Translations under genes and position numbers: made by a program
Shown here: one piece after another, positions 36,780 to 47,487 of the stretch
How positions within the stretch are numbered: position 1 is the first letter of the stretch
Layout: each line of letters begins with the position of its first letter
DNA from: Saccharothrix algeriensis
GTDB lineage: Bacteria > Actinomycetota > Actinomycetes > Mycobacteriales > Pseudonocardiaceae
Direction: 5' to 3'
DNA: 64,000 nt
NCBI RefSeq assembly: GCF_016907655.1
Contig: NZ_JAFBCL010000001.1
Location: 2,232,001-2,296,000 of the forward strand
The notes under the pieces: generated by a model
Database searches by the model: none
What the model was told of the DNA's origin: nothing
Seen by the model: the letters and a program-made list of their open reading frames with translations, nothing else

Positions 36780-37535
36780 GTGGGTGGTGCGCTGGAACGG
36801 GTCCTCGCGGTGGCCGGGCGGCTGGGGCTGCCGGTCGGGCGGGCCCGGGTGCTCCAGGAGGGCAGCAACCTGCTGGTCCACCTGGCTCCGGCGCCGGTCG
36901 TGGCGCGGGCGGGCGCGGTCACCTCGCTGGTCCGGGGCGACGTCCACGACCACTTCGCGCGGGCCGACGCGGTGGCCCGGTTCCTGGCCGCGCGGGGCGT
37001 GCCGGTGGCCGAACCGGTGCTCGCGCCGGTCCGGGAGGGCGGGCTGGTCGTCTCGTTCGCCTCGTACGTCGAGCACGAGGCCGGGTGGCGGCCCGACGCC
37101 CGGTCGTTCGCCGCCCTGCTCGCCGAGCTGCACGCCGAGCTGCGCCACTACCCCGGCGAGCTGCCGGTGGCCGGACCGCTGGCCGACGTGGACGCCGTGC
37201 TCGACCTGGCCGGCCGGCCCGCGGAGCTGGTCGCCGCGCGGGACGCGCTGGTGGCCGCGTGGCCGGTGCTGCCGGTCCAGCCCCTGCACGGCGACCCGCA
37301 CCCGCGCAACGTGCTGCTGGGCGCGCGGGGGCCGGTGTGGAACGACTTCGAGGACGCGTGGCGCGGGCCGGTGGGGTGGGACGTGGCCTGCGCCGCCCGC
37401 AGCCCGCTGCTGGACCGGCGCGCCGTGGCCGCCGCGTACCCCGTCGACGGCCTGGAGCACTGGCTGGCGCTGCGGGAGCTGTTCGGGCGGTGCTGGCGGA
37501 TCGCGAGCGACCTCCACCGCGCAGCGGCGCGGTGA
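36780..37535 (+). CDS. aminoglycoside phosphotransferase (APH) family kinase-like protein
   Basis: 251 residues. The APH fold is indicated by LLVHLAPAPVVARAG (N-lobe), the catalytic loop LHGDPHPRNVLL with Asp and Asn, and WNDFEDAWRGPVGWDVA supplying the metal-binding Asp. Substrates in this family range from aminoglycosides to choline and sugars; none can be assigned here. GTG 36780 with GGGAG ten bases upstream is the best start. It is divergent from ctaD. Confidence 0.82.
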   Translation: MGGALERVLAVAGRLGLPVGRARVLQEGSNLLVHLAPAPVVARAGAVTSLVRGDVHDHFARADAVARFLAARGVPVAEPVLAPVREGGLVVSFASYVEHEAGWRPDARSFAALLAELHAELRHYPGELPVAGPLADVDAVLDLAGRPAELVAARDALVAAWPVLPVQPLHGDPHPRNVLLGARGPVWNDFEDAWRGPVGWDVACAARSPLLDRRAVAAAYPVDGLEHWLALRELFGRCWRIASDLHRAAAR

Positions 37536-37602
37536 CGCGGCCACCGCGTGCCGGGGGCGAGGCGGCCCGGGCGGACCGGCACGGCGGCCGGGCCGGTGAC
37601 GC

Positions 37603-38166
37603 TCAGCGACCGGCCATGAGCGCGTCGAACGTGGGGAACGACCCGGCGATCGGGCTGCCGGTGAAATCGCCCACCCAGCCGTCGTCGTCGTGGAAGAACC
37701 GGATCGACACGTAGTCGGGCCGGGTGCCCATGTCGAACCAGTGCGTGGTGTTCCTCGGCACGCTCAGCAGGTCGCCCGCCTCGCACAGCACGGCGTGCAC
37801 CCGGTCGCCGATGTGCAGGTAGAAGACGCCGGCGCCGCGCGCGAAGAACCGGTCCTCGTCGTCGCCGTGGGTGTGCTCGGCGAGGAACCTGCGCCGCGCC
37901 GCGTCGGCCGACTCCAGCCACGCCGGGTCGTCGGACGGGGTCATCTCCATGGCGTCGACCAGGACGTAGCCCTCGTCCCGCGTGACCCGCTCGACCTGCT
38001 CGCGGTACACCTCCAGGGCGTTCTCCCTGGTCACGCCGGGCACCACCGGCCACCGCTCGTAGCGCACGCCCAGCCGCCCCAGCACGTCGGCGATCTCGAC
38101 GGGGTCGGAGGTGCGCACCACCACGGTGTCGGGCTCGGTGTCCGGCCACACGGTCAGCAGCGTCAT
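37603..38166 (-). CDS. mtnD: acireductone dioxygenase
   Basis: 187 residues, cupin fold. Metal ligands fit the HxHx3ExnH motif: His98, His100, Glu104 and His142 (EHTHGDDE, NTTHWFD). It cleaves the acireductone to 4-methylthio-2-oxobutanoate and formate (Fe form). Last gene of the mtn operon, overlapping mtnB by ATGA. It converges on the APH gene. Confidence 0.95.
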   Translation of the reverse strand: MTLLTVWPDTEPDTVVVRTSDPVEIADVLGRLGVRYERWPVVPGVTRENALEVYREQVERVTRDEGYVLVDAMEMTPSDDPAWLESADAARRRFLAEHTHGDDEDRFFARGAGVFYLHIGDRVHAVLCEAGDLLSVPRNTTHWFDMGTRPDYVSIRFFHDDDGWVGDFTGSPIAGSFPTFDALMAGR

Positions 38167-38756
38167 CGCGGGTCCCTCCTCGTCTCGACCTGGAAGCGCA
38201 GCAACCACTCCAGGCACTCCAGCCGGTGCCGCGCCTGGCGCAGGTCCGCACCCCACACGTACACCCCGTGCCGGGCCACGATCAAGGCCGGCACGTCCGC
38301 GCGGAACCCGGCCTCGAACGCGTCGCCGAGCAGCCGCATGTCCTGGTCGTTGGGCACGACCGGCACCACCACGACGTCGTCGTGCGCCGCCCGGCCGAAG
38401 CCCTTGAGCATCTCCAGGTCGCGCAGCTCGACGCCGCCGGGCCAGTGCTCGGCGGCCACGACCGGCGCCAGCGCGTGCACGTGGACCACCGCCCCGGCGC
38501 CGGAGACCGCGGCGATGCGGCCGTGCAGCCCGGCTTCGGCGGACGGCACGCGCACCGGGTCGTCGGTGCGCCCCTCGGCGTCGACGACCACCACGTCGTC
38601 GGCGGTCAGCTCGCCCTTGTCCAGCCCGCTGACCGTCACCGCCAGCCGCAGCGGGTCGCGGTCCACCACCACGGAGAGGTTGCCCGACGTGCCGCGCATC
38701 CACCCCAGCGCGGCGTACCGGGCGCACTCCGCGGCCAGCTCCTCGCCCGGCGTCAC
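38163..38756 (-). CDS. mtnB: methylthioribulose-1-phosphate dehydratase
   Basis: 197 residues of the class II aldolase fold. GWMRGTSGNLSVV at the N-terminus binds phosphate; zinc ligands are in VVHVHALAP and in ALIVARHGVYVWG. It dehydrates 5-methylthioribulose-1-phosphate. Stop and start overlaps tie it to mtnC (GTGA) and mtnD (ATGA). Confidence 0.94.
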   Translation of the reverse strand: MTPGEELAAECARYAALGWMRGTSGNLSVVVDRDPLRLAVTVSGLDKGELTADDVVVVDAEGRTDDPVRVPSAEAGLHGRIAAVSGAGAVVHVHALAPVVAAEHWPGGVELRDLEMLKGFGRAAHDDVVVVPVVPNDQDMRLLGDAFEAGFRADVPALIVARHGVYVWGADLRQARHRLECLEWLLRFQVETRRDPR

Positions 38757-39418
38757 AGCGCGGCCACCGTCCGGTGCGGGCCGAAGTCGGCGTCCCCGAA
38801 GGGCTCACCGGGCCGCGCCACGCCCACCGTCCGCCAGCCGGCCTCGGCGGCGGCGTCCAGCTCGGCGGGGACGTCGGAGTAGAAGGTCACGTCGTCGGAG
38901 CCGAGCACGGCGGCGATGGCGCGGTAGGAGGCGGCCTCGCGCTTCGGGCCGGCGTTGACGGTGTCGAAGTGGTGCTCGAACAGCCCGCGCAGGTCGCCCT
39001 CGGTGGTGTGGCCGAAGAACGCGACCTGCCCGGCCACCGAACCGGAGGAGAACACGGCCAGCCGCACGCCGTCGTCGTGCCACCTGCGCAGCGCCGGCAC
39101 CACGTCCGGGAAGAACTCCGCCACCAGGTCGCCCTCGGCGTAGCCGCGCTGCCAGATCAGGCCCTGCAACGTCTTGAGCGGCGTGGCCTTCCGGTCGGCG
39201 TCCATCCAGCCGTGCAGCACGCGCACCAGCTCGTCCGTGCCACCGTCCACACCGGACAGCTCGCGGATCTGCCGGACCGCCTCGGCGACGACGGGGTCGT
39301 CGCCGTGGGCGTCGATCCACGGGCCCAGCCGCGGCCGGGCGTAGTCGTAGAGCACGACCAGCACCTGGTCGGTCGCGGACAGCGTGCCCTCGATGTCGAG
39401 CACGACCCACTCAGTCAT
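38753..39418 (-). CDS. mtnC: acireductone synthase (enolase-phosphatase)
   Basis: 221 residues, HAD superfamily. Motif I VLDIEGTLSA, LQGLIWQRGYAEGDL specific to MtnC, motif II VFSSGSVAGQ and motif III TFYSDVPAELDAA are present. It enolises and dephosphorylates diketomethylthiopentyl phosphate. Start overlaps the mtnA stop by eight bases. Confidence 0.94.
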   Translation of the reverse strand: MTEWVVLDIEGTLSATDQVLVVLYDYARPRLGPWIDAHGDDPVVAEAVRQIRELSGVDGGTDELVRVLHGWMDADRKATPLKTLQGLIWQRGYAEGDLVAEFFPDVVPALRRWHDDGVRLAVFSSGSVAGQVAFFGHTTEGDLRGLFEHHFDTVNAGPKREAASYRAIAAVLGSDDVTFYSDVPAELDAAAEAGWRTVGVARPGEPFGDADFGPHRTVAAL

Positions 39419-40421
39419 GGACTTCCTCGCCGTTGTAGTACTCGGACAGGCGGTCGGGAGCGTACGCGCCCCGGTCGGTGACCACCGACGACACGAACCG
39501 GGGCGGTGTCACGTCGAACGCCGGGTACCAGCCCGCGACCCGCTCGCTGGCGGTGCGCCGCCCCAGGGTGTGCAGGACGTCGTCGCCGGGCCGGAACTCG
39601 ATCGGCACGTCGGCGGCGGTCGGCGCGAGCCGGTCGGGCGCCTGCACCATGGCCAGGAACGGCACGTCGAACGCGGTGGCGGCCACGGCGAGCCCCAGCG
39701 TGCCGACCTTGTTGACCACGTGCCCGTCCATGGTCACCCGGTCGGCGGCGGTCAGCAGCACGTCGACCTCGCCGGAGCTGAACGCCGCGGCGCCCATGCC
39801 GTCGGTGATGACCGTGGTGTCCACGCCCATCTCCGCCAGCGTCTCGGCGGTCAGCCGCGCGCCCTGGAGGTAGGGGCGGGTCTCCGTGCAGAAGAAGCGC
39901 AACCGCTTGCCCAGCGCCAGCGCCGCCCGCACCGTCTCGGTCAGGTACAGGTCGGCCCAGCAGTGCGTCAGCACCGCGCCCTCGTCGGGCAGCAGCGCCG
40001 CGGTGTGCTCGCCCAGCGCCCGGCTGCGACCGCGGTAGCGCTCGTCCCCGGCCCGCGCGCCCGCCAGCGCGCCCGCCTCCAGGTCGTCGGCCGCGTCGAC
40101 CCCCGCCAGCACGGCCGCGACCGCCTTGCGCAGGTGGTTGTTGGTGCGCCGGGTCTCGACCAGCAGCCGCCCGGCCCGCTCCAGGTGGGCCCGGCCCTCG
40201 GCCCTGGGCAGGCCGCGGGCCTCGCGGGCGGCCAGCACCATCCCCCACAGCGCCGCGAAGTACGGGCCGGAGGACTGGGTGACCATGTCCTCGATCGCCC
40301 TGGCCACCTCGGCGACGGTCGCGCAGCGCACCCAGACCCGCTCGAACGGGAAGTTGCGCCGGTCCAGGACGTGCACGCCGTCGTCGGCGAGCCGGACGCT
40401 GTGCGCGAGGACCGGTTCCAT
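39411..40421 (-). CDS. mtnA: methylthioribose-1-phosphate isomerase-like protein (eIF2B alpha/beta/delta family)
   Basis: 336 residues. The catalytic Cys lies in LTHCWADLY and Asp in TAADRVTMDGHVVNKVGTLGLA, the two active-site stretches of MtnA and ribose-1,5-bisphosphate isomerase. The usual N-terminal RPTAVNL motif of MtnA is replaced by VETRRTNNHLRKA, so it is a divergent member. The operon context (mtnC, mtnB, mtnD directly downstream) makes methylthioribose-1-phosphate the likely substrate. TGATG overlap with the flavoprotein gene upstream. Confidence 0.82.
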   Translation of the reverse strand: MEPVLAHSVRLADDGVHVLDRRNFPFERVWVRCATVAEVARAIEDMVTQSSGPYFAALWGMVLAAREARGLPRAEGRAHLERAGRLLVETRRTNNHLRKAVAAVLAGVDAADDLEAGALAGARAGDERYRGRSRALGEHTAALLPDEGAVLTHCWADLYLTETVRAALALGKRLRFFCTETRPYLQGARLTAETLAEMGVDTTVITDGMGAAAFSSGEVDVLLTAADRVTMDGHVVNKVGTLGLAVAATAFDVPFLAMVQAPDRLAPTAADVPIEFRPGDDVLHTLGRRTASERVAGWYPAFDVTPPRFVSSVVTDRGAYAPDRLSEYYNGEEVHD

Positions 40422-41545
40422 CAGCTGTACCCCGTGAACGGGGCGCGCTCGCCGGTGAGGTAGTACGCGCCGACCTCCCGGGCCTTGTAGGCCACCGGGT
40501 CGTGCAGGGTGAGCGTGCGGGCGTTGCGCCAGAACCGGTCGAAGGCGTACCCGGCGGCCGTCGCCCGCGCCCCGCACAGCTCGAACACCTTGGCGGTGGT
40601 GTGGTTGGCGACCCGCGTGGACACGACCTTGGCCGAGGAGATCACCGCGGCCGTCGCGGCGCGCTGCTCGACGGTCAGGTCGGGGCCCCGGTCGCTCGCC
40701 GCGCCCAGCGCGGTGGCCGCGCGGTCGGCGAGCAGGCCGGCGGCCTCGACGTCGGCGACCAGCTCGCCGTAGGAGGCCAGGATGTAGGGGTCGGCGGTGG
40801 CCGACTCGACGCCGGAGAGGAACCACGGGCGGGTTGTGCCGCGGGTGTAGCGGGCGGCCTCGGCGAGCGCGCCCTCGGCCAGCGCCACGTAGACCTGCGC
40901 CAGCACCAGTTGGAAACCGAGGGCGGCCAGCGACTGGCGCGGGCTGCTCTCGTCGTGCGCGCCCAGCACGCGCTCGGCCGGCACGTGGACGTCCTCGAAC
41001 ACGACCCCGCCGCTGGCGGTGAGCCGCTGACCGATGTTGTCCCAGTCGCCCGCGTAGGTGATGCCGTCGGCGCGGGCGTCGAGCGTGAAGGTGAGCTTGC
41101 GGCCGTCGTCGGCCCGGGTCGCGCTGACGACGAGCCGGTCGGCCACGGACGCGCCGGTGGCGAATGTCTTGCGCCCGTTGACGAGGAACCCGCCGTCGAC
41201 CGGCGTCAGCCGCAGCGCGGCGTCCAGCGGGTTGCTCACCCCGGCCCAGAACAGGTCCTCGCCCTCGGCGGGGACCGGGCCGTCGAACAGCCCCCGGCGC
41301 CACACCTGGAGGTAGTGGTAGCCGAGCAGGTGCCCGACGTTGGCGTCCGCCGCGGCGACCACCCTGGTGACGGCCTGCCGGGTGTCCCAGTCGGTGACGG
41401 CCAGCAGCCCGGAGCGCCGCAGCGCGGCCACCTCGGCCACCGGCTCACCACCGGCCCGGTCCCGCTCGGCCGCGTCCACCCGCAGTCCCGAGGCCACCTC
41501 CTCGGCGACAGTCAGCCACTTCCGCCGACCATCGGTGCTCGTCAT
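40421..41545 (-). CDS. acyl-CoA dehydrogenase-fold flavoprotein, SfnB/DszC-like, heading the methionine-salvage operon
   Basis: 374 residues. N-terminal helices (AERDRAGGEPVAEVAALRRSGLLAV), middle beta domain (GVSNPLDAALRLTPVDGGFLVNGRKTFATGAS, then ADGITYAGDWDNIGQRLTASGGVVFEDVHVPAERVLG) and C-terminal four-helix domain are as in the monooxygenase branch (SfnB, DszC), where FMNH2 and O2 attack sulfur compounds. The acyl-CoA dehydrogenase catalytic Glu is not evident. It is translationally coupled to mtnA. The substrate is unknown, perhaps a methylthio compound. Confidence 0.8.
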   Translation of the reverse strand: MTSTDGRRKWLTVAEEVASGLRVDAAERDRAGGEPVAEVAALRRSGLLAVTDWDTRQAVTRVVAAADANVGHLLGYHYLQVWRRGLFDGPVPAEGEDLFWAGVSNPLDAALRLTPVDGGFLVNGRKTFATGASVADRLVVSATRADDGRKLTFTLDARADGITYAGDWDNIGQRLTASGGVVFEDVHVPAERVLGAHDESSPRQSLAALGFQLVLAQVYVALAEGALAEAARYTRGTTRPWFLSGVESATADPYILASYGELVADVEAAGLLADRAATALGAASDRGPDLTVEQRAATAAVISSAKVVSTRVANHTTAKVFELCGARATAAGYAFDRFWRNARTLTLHDPVAYKAREVGAYYLTGERAPFTGYS

Positions 41546-41581
41546 CCACAGCCTCCACGCTCGCTCGAACCCGGCCGGACG

Positions 41582-41587
41582 AGCGTA
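41582..41587 (-). promoter_or_regulatory. candidate -10 element TACGCT of the mtn operon
   Basis: TACGCT on the minus strand lies 36 bases before the ATG at 41545. I saw no SAM riboswitch fold in this leader; it is too short. Confidence 0.35.
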
Positions 41588-41764
41588 GTGGCCCCGAGCG
41601 GGCCGAGGTTGAGCGTTCCGCCACACGGGACCGGCCTCGCGCCCCCGCGCGGCGCGCCCTGCGGTGACGCGGACCGCGGCGGCGCGGCCTGCGGCGACAC
41701 CCGGTGCGGCACGGTCGGTTGGACTACGGTGTGCGGGCCGATGCGTCGGAGGGAGAGCCGCACG

Positions 41765-42559
41765 ATGGACCCGTCAGGCAGACCGCCCTCCGGGGGCGCC
41801 GCCGTCGCGCTGCCCGGAGCGACCGGGTCCGACGGCCCCCACCGGGCGTCCACGGCCCACCTGCTCGAAGCCGAGCAGCTCGTCGGCTACCTGTCCCTGC
41901 CCACGTGCCCGTTGGCGAACAACACCTACAAGGACCCCCGCCAGCCGAACGTCGTCACCTGGGGCGCCCCCGGCGACCCGACGACCTGGTTCAACCAGAG
42001 CCAGTGCGCGTCGTTCCAGACGGCCGTGCTCAGGCGGACCTACCGCTGGGCCACCCGGCGGTTCTTCACCACCCACTTCGGCCTGGCCAGCCCCTTCGCC
42101 CGCGACTACCGGGCGGCCTTCGCCCGCGACGCCGTCCCGCACTTCCGCCGCGTGCGGCGCGTGGCGGACCTCCGGCCGGGCGACCTGGTCGCCATCGACT
42201 ACCGCAACGACCAGGACACCAACACCGGCCACATCGTCATGGTGCGCTCGCTGCGCGGGGTCTACGTCGCCCCGGTCGCGAGCCTGAACTTCCCGGGCGA
42301 GACGCAGTACGCCGTCGAAGTGGTGGACTGCACGGCCGAGCCGCACGGGCTGCACGGCGTCGGCGGCTACTCCTCCTACCCGGACACCCGGATCTTCAAC
42401 GCCGGCGCCGCCACCGCCGGCGCCGGGTTCGGGCACATGATGTTCTACGCCTCGGACGAGACCGGCGAGTTCAGCCGGTACCGGTGGAGCGTCAACACCT
42501 CCTCCAGCGGGACCTACGCGCTGTCCCGACGACCGATGGCCGCTGCCCGCATCGCCTGA
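41765..42559 (+). CDS. hypothetical protein, possible papain-fold (NlpC/CHAP-like) domain
   Basis: 264 residues, no signal peptide. Candidate active-site elements: Cys in NQSQCASFQTAVL, then DLRPGDLVAIDY, then His in TNTGHIVMVRSL, an order like CHAP/NlpC-P60 peptidases (Cys, PGD turn, GH strand). The TWGAPGDPTTWFNQ stretch and C-terminal GGYSSYPDTRIF are unfamiliar. ATG 41765 is preferred to ATG 41741 because GGAGGGAGAG lies between them. A TACGGT -10 lies at 41725. Being intracellular, a toxin or housekeeping hydrolase role are both possible. Confidence 0.62.
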   Translation: MDPSGRPPSGGAAVALPGATGSDGPHRASTAHLLEAEQLVGYLSLPTCPLANNTYKDPRQPNVVTWGAPGDPTTWFNQSQCASFQTAVLRRTYRWATRRFFTTHFGLASPFARDYRAAFARDAVPHFRRVRRVADLRPGDLVAIDYRNDQDTNTGHIVMVRSLRGVYVAPVASLNFPGETQYAVEVVDCTAEPHGLHGVGGYSSYPDTRIFNAGAATAGAGFGHMMFYASDETGEFSRYRWSVNTSSSGTYALSRRPMAAARIA

Positions 42560-42630
42560 CCCAGGCAGCCACAGGAGCAAACCCCGGCTTCAGGCTTTGG
42601 GGTTTCGGGTTTTCGGCACGCCCCGTGCAG

Positions 42631-43095
42631 ACCGGTTTCTTCGTGTTCTCCCCGTATGGCCTGCCCGGAGGGCTACCATGCTTTTCCTGGGGGTGCAAGC
42701 ACGCTTTTCGCTTGCACCCCCAGGAAAAGCATGGTCGTCTTTGACAGGTCATGCGGGGAGAACACGACCGCTCTTGCTCTTCCTCCTCCTTGGCGGCCTG
42801 CCCGTCCGGCGAGGACTCTTTTAATCTTTTCAGCTTCAAGCGCTACCGCACCAATGAGATCCGCACCGCACCAAATCTCACCCAGATCGGTGCGCAACCC
42901 CAGTAAGAAGAGCGGCCGAGAGGCCCCCAAGGAGGAGGAAAAGAAAGAGCGGTCGTGTTCCCCTCCCCGCACGGCCTGCCGAAGGCAATCGCATTTGCCG
43001 GGGGGTGTCAAGCGAAGAGCGTGCTTGACACCCCCCGGCAAATGCGATCGGGCTGCGCCCAGGCCGTACGGGGAGGAGAACACGAAGCGACCGGT
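42631..43095. repeat. 465-bp island of nested palindromes (two long hairpins in inverted orientation, with terminal inverted repeats)
   Basis: Ends at 42631-42651 and 43075-43095 are inverted repeats, 19 of 21 matching. Inside are two perfect hairpins: 42676-42700/42710-42734 (25 bp) and 42988-43013/43023-43048 (26 bp), each with a nine-base loop. Each is nested in outer arms: 42641-42658/42750-42767 (17 of 18) and 42953-42978/43060-43085 (24 of 26). The inner flanks 42760-42798 and 42922-42960 are inverted copies, 36 of 39. The centre (42799-42921) is AT-richer than the surroundings. No credible gene; it lies between convergent genes. Confidence 0.93.
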
Positions 43096-43159
43096 GTGCG
43101 CATCGGGTGCGCTGCTCGTCCGTGCACTGCGGTCAAGGGCGCGGTCGGCTTTGAAAGCG

Positions 43160-44938
43160 CTAGACCGGCTGCCAGAGCGCGGGAACGTTGGGCGGTTCCC
43201 AACCCGCCATCGACGTGTGCGGTTGGCGGCACTTGTAGGTGACCCCGTTGTACGTCACCGTCGCCTGGGCCGGGTAGGCCACCCCGGGCGCCCAGCTGCC
43301 GGACGGCACGTCCGACGTCGTCGTGGTCGTCGTGGAGCTGGTCGTGGTGCCCCCGTTGTCCCACGGCACCTGTGGCGAGCGGTAGAAGTCGATGCCCTGG
43401 GCGGTCCAGCGCGGGCCCTGGGCGCCGAGGCGGACCTTGAACGCGTCCCAGTTGTGCGTGGACCAGGGGGACCAGCCGAGTTCCGCGATCACCGCCAGGC
43501 GCGGGAACGCCATGAAGTCGATGTGCGCCGGGGTCACGATCGTCTCCGTCCACAGTGGAGCCTCGACGCCGCGCACCGCCGACTCGGGCACCCCGCTCAG
43601 GTGCGTGCCGGGGTTCCAGTTGTAGGCGTCCTGCACCTCGATGAAACCGGCCCAGGACAGGCCCAGCGGCGTGCTCGCGTTGTACTTCATGTCCAGGTAA
43701 GCCTTGTTGGCCGGGGACATCAGCACCTTGGCGCCGCGGGCGGCGGCGGCCTGGACGACGGCGTTGGACGTGGTGGTGCCCCAGTACTGCGGGACGGCGG
43801 CGGTGTCCTTGGTGGTCTTGACGAACTCGTGCCAGCCCATCGGCTTCTTGCCGTACTTGGCGACCAGGGGCAGGACCTTGTCCATGAACGCCTGGTAGTC
43901 CCGGTCGGAGGTGGCGCTGGCCTCGTCGCCGCCGATGTGGAAGTACGGACCGGGGGTCAGCTCGGCGATCTCGCGGATCACGTCCTCGACGAACTTGTAG
44001 GTGATGTCCTTGGTGACGCACAGCGAGCTGTACCCGACGGCGATGTCGGTGCGCAGGCCGGGCGCGACGCCGTTGCAGTTCAGCTCGGCGTAGGAGGCGA
44101 GCGCGGCGTTGGTGTGGCCGGGCATGTCGACTTCCGGGATCACCGTGATGTGCCGGGACGCGGCGTGCGCGACGATCTCCCGGTACTGCGCCTTGGTGTA
44201 GTACCCGCCGGGCCCGCCGCCGACCTGCGTGCTGCCGCCGTGGGTGGCCAGCCGGGGCCAGCTGTCGATGGCGATGCGCCAGCCCTGGTCGTCGGTCAGG
44301 TGCAGGTGGAAGTAGTTCACCTTGTACAGCGCCAGCTGGTCGATGTACCGCTTGACCGCGGCGACCGGGTGGAAGTGCCGCGCCACGTCGAGCATCGCGC
44401 CCCGGTGCTGGAACCGGGGGTGGTCGGTGACGGTCGCGCCCGGCACGGTCCACGGCCCGGTCTGCGGGGTGGCGCTCTCCACCTTGGCCGGCAGCAGCTG
44501 CCGCAGCGTCTGGACGCCGGCGAACAGCCCGGCCGGGGTGTTGGCGCGCAGGGTGATCGCGGCGGTGGTGACGCCGAGCTGGTAGCCCTGGTCGCCGACC
44601 GCGGTCGGCGCGCCGTCGAGCAGCAGGGCGATCCCGTCGGCCGGCGTGCCGGTGGTCTCCTCGACCGGGAACGGGTAGCCGGTGGAGGGCCGCAGGACAC
44701 CGGCGAGGTAGTCGGCGACCCCGCGGGCCGCCGGCGCGGTGTGGATCCTGGTGGTGGCGCCCAGGGTGTGCTCCGCACCGGGCACGGCCTGCACGGAGAC
44801 CGGGGCCGGCACGACGCTGCGCAGCGGTTCGGCCGCCGTGGCCGTCATCGGGGCGGACCCGGCGGACCAGACGACGGACGCGCCGAGCAGCAGCACCAGG
44901 ACGGCGAGCGCGCGCGCCACCCTTGCTTGGAGTTTCAC
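43160..44938 (-). CDS. secreted beta-N-acetylhexosaminidase (GH20) with C-terminal chitin-binding module
   Basis: 592 residues. A signal segment (~8-40) ends in ATAAE; a GH20b N-terminal domain is followed by the GH20 barrel: HFHPVAAVKRYIDQLALYKVNYFHLHLTDDQGWR, HIGGDEA with the catalytic Asp-Glu pair, and ELGWSP. A Thr/Ser linker leads to a CBM5/12 module (GVAYPAQATVTYNGVTYKCRQPHTS). It releases GlcNAc from chitooligomers. GTG 44938 has AGGAGG eight bases upstream. A dre-like operator lies 71 bases before the start. Confidence 0.93.
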   Translation of the reverse strand: MKLQARVARALAVLVLLLGASVVWSAGSAPMTATAAEPLRSVVPAPVSVQAVPGAEHTLGATTRIHTAPAARGVADYLAGVLRPSTGYPFPVEETTGTPADGIALLLDGAPTAVGDQGYQLGVTTAAITLRANTPAGLFAGVQTLRQLLPAKVESATPQTGPWTVPGATVTDHPRFQHRGAMLDVARHFHPVAAVKRYIDQLALYKVNYFHLHLTDDQGWRIAIDSWPRLATHGGSTQVGGGPGGYYTKAQYREIVAHAASRHITVIPEVDMPGHTNAALASYAELNCNGVAPGLRTDIAVGYSSLCVTKDITYKFVEDVIREIAELTPGPYFHIGGDEASATSDRDYQAFMDKVLPLVAKYGKKPMGWHEFVKTTKDTAAVPQYWGTTTSNAVVQAAAARGAKVLMSPANKAYLDMKYNASTPLGLSWAGFIEVQDAYNWNPGTHLSGVPESAVRGVEAPLWTETIVTPAHIDFMAFPRLAVIAELGWSPWSTHNWDAFKVRLGAQGPRWTAQGIDFYRSPQVPWDNGGTTTSSTTTTTTSDVPSGSWAPGVAYPAQATVTYNGVTYKCRQPHTSMAGWEPPNVPALWQPV

Positions 44939-45008
44939 CGTTGACCTCCTCGGGGGCAGGCGGCGGCCGGCTGGCGTCCAGCGTGCTGACCCGCGCAAGG
45001 TCATGTCA

Positions 45009-45024
45009 ATGGGTCTAGACCAAT
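45009..45024 (-). promoter_or_regulatory. dre-like DasR operator upstream of the GH20 gene
   Basis: GGTCTAGACC (45012-45021) is a perfect palindrome identical to the core of the Streptomyces DasR consensus ACTGGTCTAGACCACT; the site ATGGGTCTAGACCAAT matches 12 of 16. Position upstream of a GlcNAc-releasing enzyme agrees with DasR control. Regulation is inferred. Confidence 0.72.
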
Positions 45025-45049
45025 CGGCCGCGCCGCCCCCGGCGCGGGC

Positions 45050-47443
<2,394 letters not shown>

Positions 47444-47487
47444 CTACGCCGTTGAGTGCAGTAGATCACCACCGTACGGGTGAATCA

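Noticed and set aside
41546-41764. SAM or other riboswitch ahead of the mtn operon
   Set aside because: The leader after the probable -10 box is about 30 bases, too short for a known riboswitch, and no conserved core was seen.
42492-43083. Open frames on both strands through the palindromic island, some starting with plausible ATGs
   Set aside because: The translations mirror the inverted repeats (repeated PGGV/PPGK-like strings) and have no domain character.
42631-43095. Palindromic island considered as a retron msr-msd or group II intron
   Set aside because: No reverse transcriptase gene is nearby and no intron domains were recognised.
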